Source of the DNA: Cololabis saira
Lineage: Eukaryota > Chordata > Actinopteri > Beloniformes > Belonidae
Assembly: GCF_033807715.1 (NCBI RefSeq)
Contig: NC_084592.1
Coordinates: 25,020,001 to 25,084,000 of the forward strand
Direction: 5' to 3'
Length of the DNA stretch: 64,000 nt
Shown here piece after piece: positions 24,050 to 37,140 of the stretch. Numbering within the stretch: the first letter of the stretch is position 1; every line of letters begins with the position of its first letter. The position numbers and the translations under genes were made by a program. The notes beneath the pieces were generated by a model. It ran no database searches. It saw nothing but the letters and a program-made list of their open reading frames with translations, and was not told where the DNA came from.

Positions 24050-26480
24050 ACGATACAGTATGTTCTACTGTTCTACTTAATAACATATTATCTGCTCTAT
24101 CCTTGAAATAACAAACAATTAAGCTCGGTTTTTCTCAGTTTTAAAATCTTTAGTGCTTTGAGAAAATAAAACGACGACAGAATGTGTGAAGAATTGTGGT
24201 GCTGGCAAATGTATGAAAGCATCCGTGGTATAATGTTTGGTAAGGGGGGATTGTATTTCATGCCAGCAGCCCGCTGGCTTCTCCTCCTTCCTGAGGAGGA
24301 ATGTGCCGTCTGAGAACCGCAGGGAGGAAGAGGGTACTGACAGCGAGCAGTAAACACAGTCAGCTTACGTGTTTGTTTGTTTGCGCGTTACTGTGTAAGA
24401 CGGCCAGGCCTTGGCAGCTTCAAGGCTAGCCCTCCTCGACAACATCTGCTCCATGAGTTTGGAGCGCCGTGCAGCCCGGTCAGAGCTCACCAGGACTTTA
24501 AACTGCGGCCATAAATCAATATTTTCCTCCTTCTCGTTCTGGGTTGTTCCACTGGCGAGAGATCAAGATGGACAAGCGCTCATTGAGCAAAGAGAGAACA
24601 TTTTGGAGTGGATATGCTAGATGGGAGGGGTCCATCACATTCTTTCAATTCACCACAATCAGAAACAGATTTTCAGCAATTAGTCTCAACTAACTTGGAG
24701 GGTTTATTGACTAAAAACACAACGACAGTGGTTCTCAGACAATCAAATGAAAACAATTATCATTTATTATGTTTGACTCTCAGCATGACGTTCCTTCAAA
24801 ATTCTGCATCGTAATCGTAGTAAGTCATTTTATATTTTCAAGAATGCTTGTGATCATTTTCCCGGTTTCTTTTGACTGTGATAATAAAAAAGAGTTATTC
24901 ACATTCCTTTAATTCTAATATTCACTATTGATTTGCAGTTGTTTTGCACTTGAAGTTAAACATTAGTCAGAGTGGGATTAAGCCAATGCAATTTCTTTCC
25001 TTGGGTACCAAAGACTCCTAAACAAGAATGTGCTGCGTGGAATTGTGTCCCGTAAACTGCCAGCCCCGGAACGTCTCTCCTTCAAATTGATTGTTAGCTG
25101 CGTGACCTCTCATATTAATCTCTTTCAGTCTTTAATAAGTGAATTAGTGGGATGTAGAAGATGATGTATGACAAAGGCTGGCATGTCTAAAACCTGCTGT
25201 AAATCCACATGCCAAAGTCACTTAATGATGTAGCTAGACGCCGCCTGGCATCAGTCTTCTCCAACGACAACCTGAGAGTCATGAATCTCTCCGAGTCGCT
25301 GCGCCGAACCGGCTGTTAACTTATTTGTTGGAAAAGATTTACTTCAAGTGTCATGTAAAAACTGTCAGGGTTCATTTTACGTTTCATTTGAGGCAGCCAC
25401 CACCCCCGCGATACACATGACTAATACTGTAAGTCATAGAGTGAAAAGAAAATATTTGTTGTGTTTTAAATGCACCAATCCGTTAATATTGATACACATT
25501 TTTCATGTTGCTGATATTTACAGTGAACTATGAAATTTATCAGTGATTTCTTAAATAATTGAATAGTTTAAGACTCTTTTAATCCATTCTGTGGCAACAT
25601 AACACTAAATTAAATCTTCAAAGGGTCAAAACATGTTTCTTATTTGATCTAAAAGTGATGCTTTCTTCAATAACTAAATACAATCTCTTCCTCCTAACTG
25701 CATGTACAAATGTACAGAGTCATTTAAATTCAGGAGCAGTTTCTCCAAGTCCAAACGGAGTTGTATTGTTGCGCCCAGTGTGCGCCTTGTCCTTTAACTT
25801 TTCCCATACATCACATGCCTTCCTAACCCCCAGCCTCCAACCCCCCACCACAACAGCTGGTGTCTCAGCGCGGACCCTGACGCTACACTGCCACCACAGC
25901 CTTTCAGTACACATCAAGCATTGTGGTGTGGGGGGCCCCTAATGGCCTCGTCAGGAAAAAAAAATGTCCAGAGTATTACTAAATAAGAGCACATCACGTG
26001 TCCTTCAACATAATGATAAATAAAACTTTGTCCTTCAATGGGTGATTAATACGACGTGGAAAACCGTATAAACATTTTTTTTCCTCAGAATTAGTGCTCA
26101 ATGTAAACTCTTCATGGGAAAGCGTTCCTATTTAAACTTAAGTGATTACGACTCCAACTTGCAAGCTTCACATGTCAGAACTTCATTTTTCCTGTGTGAT
26201 TGTTCAGTATTTGCTCTGACAATCTTCACTTTCCTTGTTGGCGCTCTGAAATAAGATTAATACCAACAAAGGATGTTGGCGATCGCTCTAGTTTCTGACT
26301 GTAGAGCAAGACTGATGGCTAGTCTGGAGTCAAAATTAAAAACCCAAATTAACATAATTTACATCATTTGTGTGTGTTTTATACATATATAACAACCCCC
26401 CACCCCCACCCCACATAAAAAAACAACCAGAAAAACTTAGTGGCAATTTTATAGACTTAAAAATATGTGAATCATCATCA
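24050..26480. other. non-coding upstream block, no gene seen
   Basis: Low in recognisable repeats. 24380-24560 is GC-richer than its surroundings with a 69-codon frame that has no known motif. A C-rich run follows at 26396-26414. Confidence 0.5.
24960..25310. promoter_or_regulatory. candidate conserved non-coding element
   Basis: A repeat-free block with TTCAAATTGATTGTTAGCTG, CATATTAATCTCTTTCAGTC and AAAGTCACTTAATGATG, about 3 kb upstream of the epha3 start. No coding potential. Texture-based inference only. Confidence 0.25.
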
Positions 26481-26488
26481 ATTTAAGC

Positions 26489-27790
26489 AGGGACGTCCTG
26501 ATGCCAAAATCAATATTAGATATCAGGCCTGGTTTCATCTAAATAGCTGGATCAGGTTTGGAAGTAATTGGGCATTTCCATAAGCTCATTATTTTCTCTT
26601 CAGTTCTGTTTGTGCGAGGCTTTCTATATCACGTGTCAGCTGTAACCGCAGAGGTGAGAAAAAGTATGTGAACCCCTGACAGTTAGTTGTTTTTCTGTAT
26701 TCATTTACGGCGAATGTGCCCCGATCTTCACCTAAATCCAGGGATGAGAGTACGCCGGACAGGCCTGGAATTGCGTGCAAGTAAAAGATTCTCTGATAGG
26801 ATGCAGTCCCGATAAGAGAAGAGAGCAGCTGCATCTCTGAAACCCACATTCGAAACCATTCATTACAGCACTTTCACCACCAAAAAAAAAAGAAATGTAT
26901 TGCATTTTAAAAAGCACATTAGCTCTTTATTAACTGCTTCTAAAAGGTTGCAAATTACCCCTGAATTGTTCGAGTCCATGAAGAGCTCTTCATTAAATCT
27001 ATCTTTGTTTAAGAAGTACAACTGATCCGACTTATTTACTGTGGGCTTGTTTTTTTTTTTTTTACTTTTATACAGTCTTTCCCAATAAACTTCTTCTACG
27101 ACTCTACTAAAAATAAATATTCTTAATCACAACCCTAGTCCACACCCCAGCACCAGAGTCATGTGTGACAGTCACATACATCCTCTGTGTATATTTTCCA
27201 ACTAACTAAATGCCTCTTCACCTAAACCAACAGCACTCGCTGGGTTATAACAAGAACAGACTGAGCATTTAACTTAAACTTATGTCATAAAATCCTGCTA
27301 CATTGACAACATTGGGAAACTACACCCGAACACCCCAATCATGCTACTTTTATTTCATTATTTTATTTATTTGTGGCAATTCTGGCAAGAAAAATTAAAT
27401 GTGCTTTGAATACAACACTGCTGTTTACTTGGTGTGTCCAATAAAACCAAACTATAATACTAATCTGCATGTCATCTACTTGAAGACATGTTAGTCTTTT
27501 ATTGTAACTTATATGACAATCATATCACATTTTATGGCAAGTAAACATGGAAAACAACTTTATTCCAAGGGATTCGCATATTTTTTCTTGCCAATACATG
27601 TAAAAGTTCTAAATTAATTAATCTAAATTAATATGTCTTGTATTGTGTATTGCGAAAATAGGGAAGTAGAGTTTAAGTTAAGCCTGAGGCCATGAATTTG
27701 TTTCACACATCAGAAGTATTGGATCCATATGCAAAGCCTGAGTAATTAGTATCAGAATCGGGACTTAAAAGGTCGGACTCGGAGCTGAGC
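26489..27790. mobile_element. possible decayed hAT-like element
   Basis: CAGGGACGTCCTGATGCC at about 26490 and GTATTGGATCC...TATCAGAATCGGGAC at 27717-27765 resemble the two ends of the GATACCGAT-rich fish hAT MITEs. The interior is AT-rich with no coding frame. The ends are too diverged to prove pairing and no target duplication is visible. Confidence 0.3.
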
Positions 27791-27992
27791 ATTAATAGTC
27801 AGCATTTGATTTCCTCTCTGTTTGAAACATTATATGTAATTTTCAAAACTGATCCACATGGCTTTGATATTCTGAGAAACTTGCCGAAAAGACTACAGAA
27901 GTCTTTCTGAATGTGGTTCAGTTATTGGTAACGGGGCAGAAGAACACGTGGTACGATGCTGTCATCGCAGAATCAATTCCAACATAAACTTC

Positions 27993-28138
27993 TAAAGGCT
28001 GATTTATGGTTCCGCGTTATACCAACGCAGAGCCTACGGCGTAGGGGTACGCGGCGACGCACATTGTACGTTGCGCGTCGCCGCGTACCCCTACGCCGTA
28101 GGCTCTGCGTTGGTATAACGCGGAACAACAATTCAGGT
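27993..28138. mobile_element. palindromic fold-back MITE with perfect 51-bp arms
   Basis: Arms 28010-28060 and 28075-28125 are exact reverse complements, separated by 14 nt. Outside them the ends (TAAAGGCTGATTTATGG on the left, CAATTCAGGTTTA on the right) are also roughly complementary. The arms are very GC- and CpG-rich (TACGCGGCGACGC). A diverged relative sits at 31592-31715, showing that this is a dispersed element rather than a unique hairpin. The TA-rich junctions would suit a PIF/Harbinger-type MITE, but the target duplication is not clear enough to assign a superfamily. Confidence 0.75.
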
Positions 28139-28374
28139 TTAAGGCTTGCCATGTTGGAAAGGAAAGGGGGAAAAAAAAACAACAAAGAAAGAACGATTTC
28201 ACGGGGTAGAAGTTCCAGGTTGACCTGTGATGAACTTGTCTGTGGGAGTGTGTAGGACCCAGCGGAAAAGCCCTCCAGCCGGAGGGAGCCGGGGCTGAGA
28301 GAGAGAGCTGAGTGGAGAGAAGCTCTCAGACCAGTCGGTGGCTTCATGGAGTTATGCACCTCTGATCCGCCGCC
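28139..28374 (+). promoter_or_regulatory. epha3: probable epha3 5' UTR and core promoter region
   Basis: About 235 bp between the palindromic repeat and the ATG. It is GA/GC-rich just before the start (ACCCAGCGGAAAAG, GAGAGAGAGCTGAG, CCGCCGCC). CpG-bearing sequence continues into exon 1 and the first 130 bp of intron 1 (GCGCAGCAGCGCACCACGGC). I see no TATA box at a useful spacing, which fits the CpG-type TATA-less promoters usual for EPH genes. The transcription start cannot be placed by eye, and the UTR could extend upstream through the palindrome. Inference from position and composition only. Confidence 0.4.
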
Positions 28375-28468
28375 ATGGATTGCAATCCGCGATCTCTCCT
28401 ATTCATTTTCCACCTTTTAATGTCCTGCGTTACCCCTGCATTCCCCGTCGTCTACCCCCCCAACGAAG
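28375..28468 (+). CDS. epha3: epha3 exon 1: start codon and signal peptide
   Basis: First coding exon of an EphA receptor tyrosine kinase, a cell-surface receptor for GPI-anchored ephrin-A ligands that guides axons and sorts cells. The ATG sits in a near-ideal Kozak context (CCGCCATGG). It opens 31 codons: MDC start, a hydrophobic stretch (LLFIFHLLM, about residues 8-16) and small residues near 18-22 that fit a secretory signal peptide. The exon ends GAA-G followed by the donor GTAAGAG, giving a phase-1 junction, the usual arrangement for the first EPH exon. The MDC start and the PxNE-V ending just before NLLDS agree with vertebrate EPHA3. The intervening signal-peptide residues are free to vary in this family. 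The ATG is chosen because it is in frame, has strong context and begins the signal sequence. The EphA3 call comes mainly from exons 2-3. Confidence 0.9.
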
Positions 28469-30182
28469 GTAAGAGTTCGCGTGCAGCTGCAGCGTGTGTG
28501 CTTTGGTTTCTGCATGGATGTGTGTGAGCGGTGCGCCACGGCGCAGCAGCGCACCACGGCGCGGACTCGCTGTTTAAATCACTGTGATAAGAATAAGAAG
28601 ATGACCCAAATGTTTCCAAGAAATCAGCTCGGTGGCAGTCATGAACAGATATTCAACTTGACGCTGGGTTAAAAAACAAGGCAGTCAGTGCAGCCTGATT
28701 CCAGACAGTTTAACTGATAGGGGTTAATAGTTGTTAAAATCCAAATGAATTAGCTCCCAAAGTGCCACCCGGGGAGTTGTTACGGGCTCGTATAAGGGAA
28801 CCACGAGAGGTTAGTGTCTTATTTTTTTTTTTTACCCAAGAATCAATTCGGGGTAGACGCCTCGCATAGTGACTGTGAGCCGGACTCGATTTAAAGGCAA
28901 TAAACGGGAGGATGAGCAGCGCGGAGTGCGTAAAAACGCGCGCGGCTGCTTTTCTTTTAACGGTTTTGACCCGAAGACCGACTTATATAGACTGCCGTGA
29001 GGATGTTATAGCCTGGTCATTTACAGATCTTAAAGAAGTCACATAGCCTCGGACGAGCCGGTCTACAAGTATATCTGAATCTGACCTCCTTTAAATGTGT
29101 TGTGGAAGTTTCGGCGACTGCATGGTTGTTGGAAGCGCGTGAGGACGTTTTTGAACGAGTTTCGGCCACATCTTCTAATCCGTGAAGCTGCGTCTCAGAC
29201 GGGAGAAATAAAGGACAATGATAGTGATACGAGTCATTTAGTGGGAAGTTTTTTGGATTAAATGTAAAAACCTTTCAGATTTATTGAGGTTACGTTAAGG
29301 GAAAAGGAAGACATGTCCCAAAGATGCTCAAGTGTGAAACAGAAAATGATAATATGAGCTTCAATGTAATGGGCCATATCGCACTGCTTAAGGGGGTTCA
29401 CAAATTAAGTTATTTCTCTTATAAAACAGAGGAAATCAAATCCACGCTGCATATGACTGCATTCATTCGGATACACGCACGGACACAAAGGTCGCAGTCG
29501 AAGGTTGTGGTCATAATTTAGCGCCAACAAAGTGATTAAATGAACGCAAAATACCCAAAAATTAAACATAAAATGCCAAATTAAACGATCAGACACAAAA
29601 ATGTTCCCTTTCTTTCTGCCCTGGGAGTAGGACGGAAAGTTTGGAACAGTTTGGAGAACTGTAAAAGAGAAGATTCCGCAAGCAGAAACTTTGACAGAAC
29701 ACGCCGCTAAATAGTGGCTCGATTGCTGAAACAGGTTTTTACTTTCGTCTCTGAAGTTAAACTGAATTTCCCTACCAACTTTTAGGTGACTTCCAAAGAC
29801 ATAAACTTGTCAATTTTTAAGCCAACAGTGGTTGTGGAGTGGGACGCTGTAAATTTAATGTTACAAGGAAAGAATAACAGCAACTTCTTTTTCATTCTGC
29901 CGCACAATCTCAGACATCAATAGGTTTAATTTATGGTCTTTGACAAGGCGGCATGAGTCAGGAAAATGTCCTGCGTGACAAAACGGAGTAAAAGAAAAAC
30001 CCCTCGGAGCCACTCGGGCCTGCTGTAAAAGAGGCTCTCTGTTTTCCTGAGAAACTTCTCTGAAAACATCTGATGAAACCAGCCTTTGGATTGATTGAAA
30101 TGTTGGTTAATATAAGTTTGGAAGAGCGAGAAGCTGAACACTGAGCCCACAAAGTGCTACACACATGCACATGCGTGTGTGT

Positions 30183-30217
<35 letters not shown>

Positions 30218-30274
30218 AGCGAAAGAGTTCTTGTGTGAATGACAGAAACTGTGAAAGGAGTGTGGGTGTTGGAG

Positions 30275-30381
<107 letters not shown>

Positions 30382-31591
30382 ACAGGCAGAGGTAATTCGC
30401 TAATTCCTGTAAGAACAGGGGTGTGAGCAGTGTGGGAAGTCAAAAATAAAGAGGAAAACAAACTTTTCCAACTCGTGAATCTGCCAGAGAGTGTCAGCCT
30501 CGAGCTGGAATCCACACGGACTTCACAAAACAAGAACAGCAAGAACCAAAACGCAGTTTGAAGTGGATGAGCGGAGTTTCTCGTTGAGCAGAGCTGATAA
30601 ACGCTCCAGCCGCCGTTGAGTTGGTTGCCTTTCAGCTGAATATGCCGAGTTTAAATGTGACATAATGACAACTCAAGAACACGCAGTGACCGTGGATCAA
30701 GACGCGCAGACACAAAACACAATCAAACTGAAGGAGCGACTTTATATATTGTTTTTTTTTTAACTCGGGAAAATGATGCTCCTATCCTAATTTTTGAAAC
30801 GGTTTCATGCGGGGATTTGTTAAACTAACTAAAAAAAATAGGCTTTTATGAAATAATAATCTTATTCTCAAACCCCAAAATATGGCTCTGCCGTCCTCTC
30901 ACCTCCAAGTTCTCCCCGTGCTGCAGTCTGTTTATTTATTTAAGTCTGTCAATTGGAAAAGTTGTGGACATTTAAGGATATCTGGCAGATGATTAAATAA
31001 ATAAACACGGAAAAAAACAGCAACCACAAACATATCAGGGGTAAGATATCAGTAGTTTTCACTGTGAAATTCAACAAGGGATATATTTTTCCAACTTGCC
31101 TATACGTCACCAGTGGGACTTTTCATAAACTTAATATAGCAATTGCAATAATCGTTTGATCATCGATGGTAAATAGATTCACGAAAAACCAAACCTCAGC
31201 TTGAAAGGTTTATAGCATTTTATTTTACTTCGCATTAAAAGCTCACGGAAGGAAATCAGAGAGGTGTGGTTGTATTTCCTTTCATTGCACCGTTTTTTTA
31301 ATTTTTATTCTCCCTCTTTTTCTCCACTTCATTCCACTCAGATCATGAGGTTCCGTTAGGTTAAATCATTGGGAAAAAAAAAGTTCAAGAGAGCAGAGAG
31401 CAGTGCAATTCGGTCCCGGGATCGTTATCCCATTTGTTCTCCCGCTTCTTAAAGCAGAAATGGGAAGTTTCGGTTCTTATTTAAAATCTTTTTTGTTGTT
31501 GTTAGTTGTGTTTTGGGGTAGTGCAACTTGACCCTCCAGGTGGGATCATGCAGCCTGCAGGCCTGCGGGATTCAGGAGGCCTCGGGTATAT

Positions 31592-31715
31592 TAAAGCCTG
31601 ATTTATGGTTCCGCGTTCAATAGACGCAGAGCTTACGGCGTCAGGTACGCGGCGAGGCGCACCGTTCGCCGTAGGGTCTGCGTTGGTGTAACGCGGAACC
31701 ATAAATCAGTCTTTA
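31592..31715. mobile_element. second member of the CpG-rich fold-back MITE family
   Basis: Starts TAAAGCCTGATTTATGGTT and ends with the complement of TAAAGACTGATTTATGGTT. It shares with the 28-kb element CCGCGTT, GACGCAGAGC, TACGGCGT and GGTACGCGGCGA in the same order. The arms are imperfect (about 60 nt each), so this copy is older or was made independently. It lies in epha3 intron 1, about 3.1 kb downstream of exon 1. Confidence 0.7.
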
Positions 31716-31805
31716 GCTGCTCGGCCCGAACAGCCCGGCGCAGCAGTCCCGCTGAAAGTGCTGCTCTGTTTTTCTGTGGACTGCAAATATAAGAGCATCA
31801 AATGA

Positions 31806-32395
31806 AAAAAAAAGAAAAGAAAAGAAAAAGAAAATAAATTCAAAAAATAAATAAAAATGTAATTTACATGCACATTAATATAGCCTTTGTCCATTTTTAT
31901 ATATTTATATGAGCTGACCAAACACTAATCTGGAGAATTAACCTGCTTTGATCATCTTTTAAACAACATGCATTAGAGGGTTAAGTGGCTTCATATTTCC
32001 GTGTAGATTTGTGTGAAGATATATAACGTGTGGTTCTAAAGTATATACAACATAAGTGAAGAAGCTTGTTATAATCTAATTAAGTCTATGTATGTATAAA
32101 AAACTTATACTAGTAAAGGTAAATGACTGCAAGAAAGAAAGAAAGAAAGACAGAAAGAAAAGAATGGGGGCAGAGGGGCTGGGCAAGCAGCAGTAACATC
32201 AGACAGAGTGACTCTGCTCTTGAATAATTCATAATGGGAGGTGAACACTTCACCCTTTAACACAGACACAAGTCGCCTGCTTTGCCTGCACTGCGGCCTG
32301 CCAAAGCTCACATGAACACCACGCTGCACGACTAACACCCATCCACAGTGTCAAACGGGGTTTTATTCTATTCTATTCTATCCTATTCTATGTTT
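31806..32395 (+). repeat. cluster of short simple repeats
   Basis: (AAAAG)n at 31806-31835, (GAAA)n at 32130-32162 and (TTCTA)n at 32365-32392. No other features between them apart from AT-rich intron sequence. Confidence 0.8.
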
Positions 32396-32898
32396 CTGAT
32401 TGGGGTCTGTGTTGGAACAGCATCCCTCCTTTCTCCACTCATCCACCATCTTGATCCCGTTTTTCCATGTTTATCAGCTGCAAATTGGTTCGCTCGAAGC
32501 GAGGGGGGCTATCAAATTCAAATGCGTGCTGAAAAATCTGCATGCGTTGGCTGAGCTGTAAATTAGAAGAACGTAGACATGAGAGCGAGTAGCCTCCCCT
32601 CGTGTCTGTGCTCCGGTGTTCAACATATACTACATCAAGTAATACTAGACACATGATTATGAAGCACGTATAATCATCAGATAGCTAGTGTTACTGACAA
32701 CTTCCATTTGTCAGGTTCAGTTTACGCCTGTGGCTTTTAGATGGTGGTCTCGGTTTGCTTTATTGATTCACCTGTTTCTACCTCTGATGTTTTTGCTGCC
32801 TCTGAGACAGGCTGGCTGAGTTTGCTATTAATACTCCCATTTAGAGGCGCTCCCCTGATGGGGGCATGGGCTATCTGGCTGGCTGACGCTAGCATGCT

Positions 32899-32901
<3 letters not shown>

Positions 32902-32996
<95 letters not shown>
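32902..32996 (+). repeat. (TG)38 followed by (GA)10
   Basis: Compound microsatellite in intron 1: pure TG to 32977, switching directly to GA. Confidence 0.96.
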
Positions 32997-35900
32997 ATGA
33001 AGACTTTCAGTAAATGCATGCGTATGGTCCTATTTTGTGCTTGTTTAAGAAAATGTTAGTGCTCCTCCGATGGAGTGTATGCATACAGTAGATAGCCTAT
33101 GGCTACGTGCCAGTCCACGTGGGCAACTGTTTCATTGTCGTGGGTACACTTTTACCCTGACATACCCAGTGCTTCCCCTCATTGTTTCTGGGATGACGAT
33201 CCATGTTTTTTGGGGGACTTATTTGCATAAGCGTGTGTGGGTGCTGATTTTTCCAGCTAAGTGCAGCTGGAGGGGCCTTTCCCCTCCTGCGATATGAGAG
33301 CGTCTAATTTTCTGCTCTCAAATTCCTCCGCTCGGCCCAATTTGAGTGGTGGGCTTGGCTCGTTGAGAAATGTAAATTGGAAGCAATGGCCCTGGATGCT
33401 GAGCTGCTATTATCTGACACGAACAGATAGCCTCATTAGACTCTAATGGGAATGTGTCTACTGCCACTCAGCTAGCTGACCGCTGTAGCATGGCTGCAGC
33501 TGAGGTGAGCCTCAATTTAGTAGCTTTTCAAGCCTGGAATAAGATAATAAGTTGATCTTTTTGGTCTTTATTTATTTAGATTTTTTTTTTCTTTTTGCCC
33601 ACATGAGCTAATATTTATCGGTTGTGCCTGGAAAAACGATTATTTCCATCTCAACCTTTACTTTTGTGTGAAGGAATAATCACTTCTTTTCAGCAAATTT
33701 GATTCGGGGTGAATTTAGTTTGAAAATGGTTTCTCTGCCACAGCAGTTCTTCATGCCCCACAAATATTTTCTTTGACTTGAGATGTGAACAATCGCGCTT
33801 GGTGGAACTTTCAGGAGGAAAATGCAGGGAGAATGCATTTGTAATAGTTTCACAGTGAATGGAACAACAACCGCAGGGCCTAACTGCACTGCTGCTTCGC
33901 TTTGCTGTGCATGTGTGCACTCGCTCGGCTAAATATACGTGTGTGTGCATGCTTGTTTGTATGCGTGGATGTGGGCCGCTGCGCTCTCAGCCGGATTCTC
34001 AGCAGGTTTTGTCAGAACAGTGCAACTTTCGCCTGATTATCTCTTCCTGAGCTTTACGTGCAAGGTCACGTCACGTTCATGTGTGTAATCACAAAAATTG
34101 GCAACTTCATGTGAAAGTTGTTTTGGAAAATACTGCCAAAAAAACTGAACGTACAGTCAAAAAAAAATGAAGAATCTTGTTGACCGTCAGACTGGTGTCC
34201 AGTTATCCAAACACAGAAAGAGCAATAAGTAGAATATTCTTTTAAAGATATTATACAGTGTTTTGATACACAGTATTAGTAATAAAGATAATGTATTCTT
34301 TGGAGACATTTTATTTTAACTGCTTCAAATGAGAATTGTATCAGCATTTCCTGTTTGTGTTACAACGCAGAGTCTTGTGACAGTTTGTCTAAGTGGGGCA
34401 TCCGTGGAGCATAAAGTTGCCTCCACATTCCTCGTTCCATTTGTCACGACGCATACTGACAGTTGCATTCACTGGCAATCATTCACTCCACAGCCTAAGA
34501 ATAGAAGAAACTCCAGTTCATTTTTTGGGCTTCTGAAGAGTCGGTTTGGTGTACTAAACAGCTGCCCTTTGCACTACTTACCTCCAGTTTCGCTACGCAC
34601 ATAGGCCGTACAATTGCAATCACCGGTAACTCAGAAAACCACAGGTGTCCTGTGCCGTCCCACTTATTCCGAGTAAAGTCCACCAAAGGATACCTGATAG
34701 TCCGAAGTCTCAGCTTCCATCACAATAACTCTGAGCTCCTTGTCCTATTGTTCCTCTTCATATTTCCTTGATTAGACATGGATTTCCCCTCTTTGCTGCG
34801 TCTGTCTGAAAAGAGTGGCTTCCTGGCAGTACACACACACACACACACATGCATGCACCTTTTTTCTTTATAAATACATTTATATTTTGATCGGTGCATG
34901 GCTAATTGAATTTCTGACCACCTCTGAAACCGGTGATTGCATTTTAAATTAGATTAGAGACAGTTTTGCTGTTTTGAGAGTCTTTCATGTAGCAGTGTGG
35001 TTTTTTGAAATCCTGGCTGGACTTTATTTTCGCTTCTCTTCAGGGTAACACAAGAAAAAGAAATGCTGCTCTTTGTGTTAGCATGAGTTCTATGGAGCGC
35101 CTGTTCTTTTCAACTCCTTTCTCACAAGATGAAACTGCGTAAACACACTCAGAGCTGGCTTTTGTTTCTAACAAAAATGGGGACGGAAATTCAGTCAAAT
35201 GAGCTTGCGGTCGCCTATCGGAAGAAATGGAAGCACGTCATTTGTGTGGTTGTTAAGTTAGGAACTGCGAGAGTGAGCACGTCCAAAAAGTTTTAGAAAC
35301 TACAATAAATGTACCAACCATTTACAAGGAGGCTTTGAAACTGACAAAAGCACTAACTTGTGCATTAAGAGAGATGCGACCGATTCATTTAATCAGCCCC
35401 TTAGTCCCGAAGTTCCACATCCAGCTGTGCAAGGTTCGGTCTTGCTCTACAGTCAACTATAAAACAACTTTTCTTTCAAATTCAGCTCAGCAGAGACCGT
35501 GTTTCACCGCAGCCTGTAAGATAGTTGACTGTCCTCCCCTCATACTGTTGCGGTGAGCAAAGTTGTCATCAGGAGTAACTTGTAAGCGTGGTAACAGAGT
35601 CGGGGGTAACTGTGCTTTTGCATTGGGAAAAGGGTCATCGGCTTGCTGTAATGGCTGCGGATGCATTTTAACAACATGCAGATGGAGTTTAAATCATCAC
35701 AGCACGCACATTTTGGAAAGATGGGGATGCTTTGACTCTTGAAAGGCTAAAGTTAAAGGCTTGTTGACCGTAACTGTATACGTATCAACTGGTCAAACTC
35801 AAACCCAGCGTTTTAAAAACTTAAATAATAATTTAAGAATAATTAAATTAATTAAAATGACTGTTTTCTAGGGCATAATGTTAAGAAATGGTACTTCTTG

Positions 35901-36178
35901 CATACTGTATATTCAACAACTGTTCACGTGAGGCATATTACATTTAGGCAAAACCAATTTGTATGCAGTTTTATTAATAGTCTTATTTTTTGGATTGAGG
36001 TTAGTATTTATTGTGTTGAAGCTAAAGGTTACTTCATGTTTAAAAGATAGAGGTAAAGGCCAGGAAATACATTTCATCTGTAACTGTTCTGTTTTTATGC
36101 AATAAATTCTAACTGAGGCTACAAAGAACTAGTCACTCATGTTGTCTTGGTTTTTCGTCTCTCTCCCCCTCACCACAG

Positions 36179-36243
36179 TTAACCTGTTAGACTCTAAAGC
36201 CAGCCAAGGGGAGTTAGGATGGATTTCCTACCCATTGCATGGG
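36179..36243 (+). CDS. epha3: epha3 exon 2: start of ephrin-binding domain
   Basis: A 65-bp exon with acceptor CACCACAG and donor GTGAGT. Joined to the G from exon 1 it reads [22 protein letters not shown] (residues 32-53 when split after V), the first strands of the Eph ligand-binding domain. NLLDS and GELGWISYP are diagnostic of EphA receptors, and the SYP form fits EphA3 better than EphA4 (GELGWIASP) or EphA5 (GDLGWIAFP). It enters in phase 1 and leaves in phase 0, so exon 3 continues at the conserved WEEI. The length and phases match the short second exon of EPH genes. Confidence 0.93.
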
Positions 36244-37100
36244 GTGAGTATCTTCCATCTTCACACCTTCATCGTGCCTGAATTTGCTCATTCCTTTAAA
36301 GCTGTATACTAACACAAACCAGATGTGGGGTTCAGCCATAAAAACCAGGTGTTTTTTTTTTCATATTTAACCAGTCGAGTGCAGATTAACCCATTTTCTG
36401 TTTTAGATGTTTTTGCCCGTTCTTCATCTCACAAGTTAAGGGTTAAGCATTCAGAGTGCCACGAGAAGCTCAGGGGAAACTGTTCTGCATCTGTGTGTGG
36501 CTCTGTTTTTGTGTGTGTTAAAAGTCAAACAAAGGCATTAAAACATTCCAAGTTGTATTCTTAAAATCATCCACATAACACAGCAGATGAACTCGCTGCT
36601 ATGTTTTTTATACATTCACATCATTAAACCTGACAGCATTTTACCGATATTGCATGTAAATTTGACGATCACATTCTTGACGTTCCACTTTTGATTAATT
36701 TTCTGAACAAAAGGGACGGATTCACTCTGTGTGTCAGGCCAAGCCATTTTCCATTCGGAGATCCCGAAATAATTTGTTTCCATAGGATATCGTCTGTCAG
36801 AGTTCTAGAGAGAAAACCCACACTAACTGAAATATACATCTGCGCCATGTAGCTCTTCATTTTACTGCATCTTGTCAAGTGGATGTGTGAGTCAGCGCAT
36901 TTCCTTTTAAACTTTTATATTCCAAACGCAACATTTTAAGAGAATGTAAAAATGTCTCAACATCTATAATAAACTTGAGGAGACTCCTGATGAAATTTCT
37001 CAAATAAAAGTATTGCCTAGCATTCTGTTTTCCAAATAAAAATGTAAAATCATTTTATGTTCCATATATATATAAAAGCTGTTTTATCTTTTTTTTTTCT

Positions 37101-37140
37101 TTTGACTGTGACTCATAGACTTTGACTGTGACTCATAGAC
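37101..37140 (+). repeat. 20-bp unit perfectly duplicated in tandem
   Basis: The unit TTTGACTGTGACTCATAGAC occurs twice back to back, with no difference between copies, in epha3 intron 2. Recent replication slippage is likely. TGACTCA inside the unit is a perfect AP-1 site, so the duplication doubles it. Confidence 0.9.
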
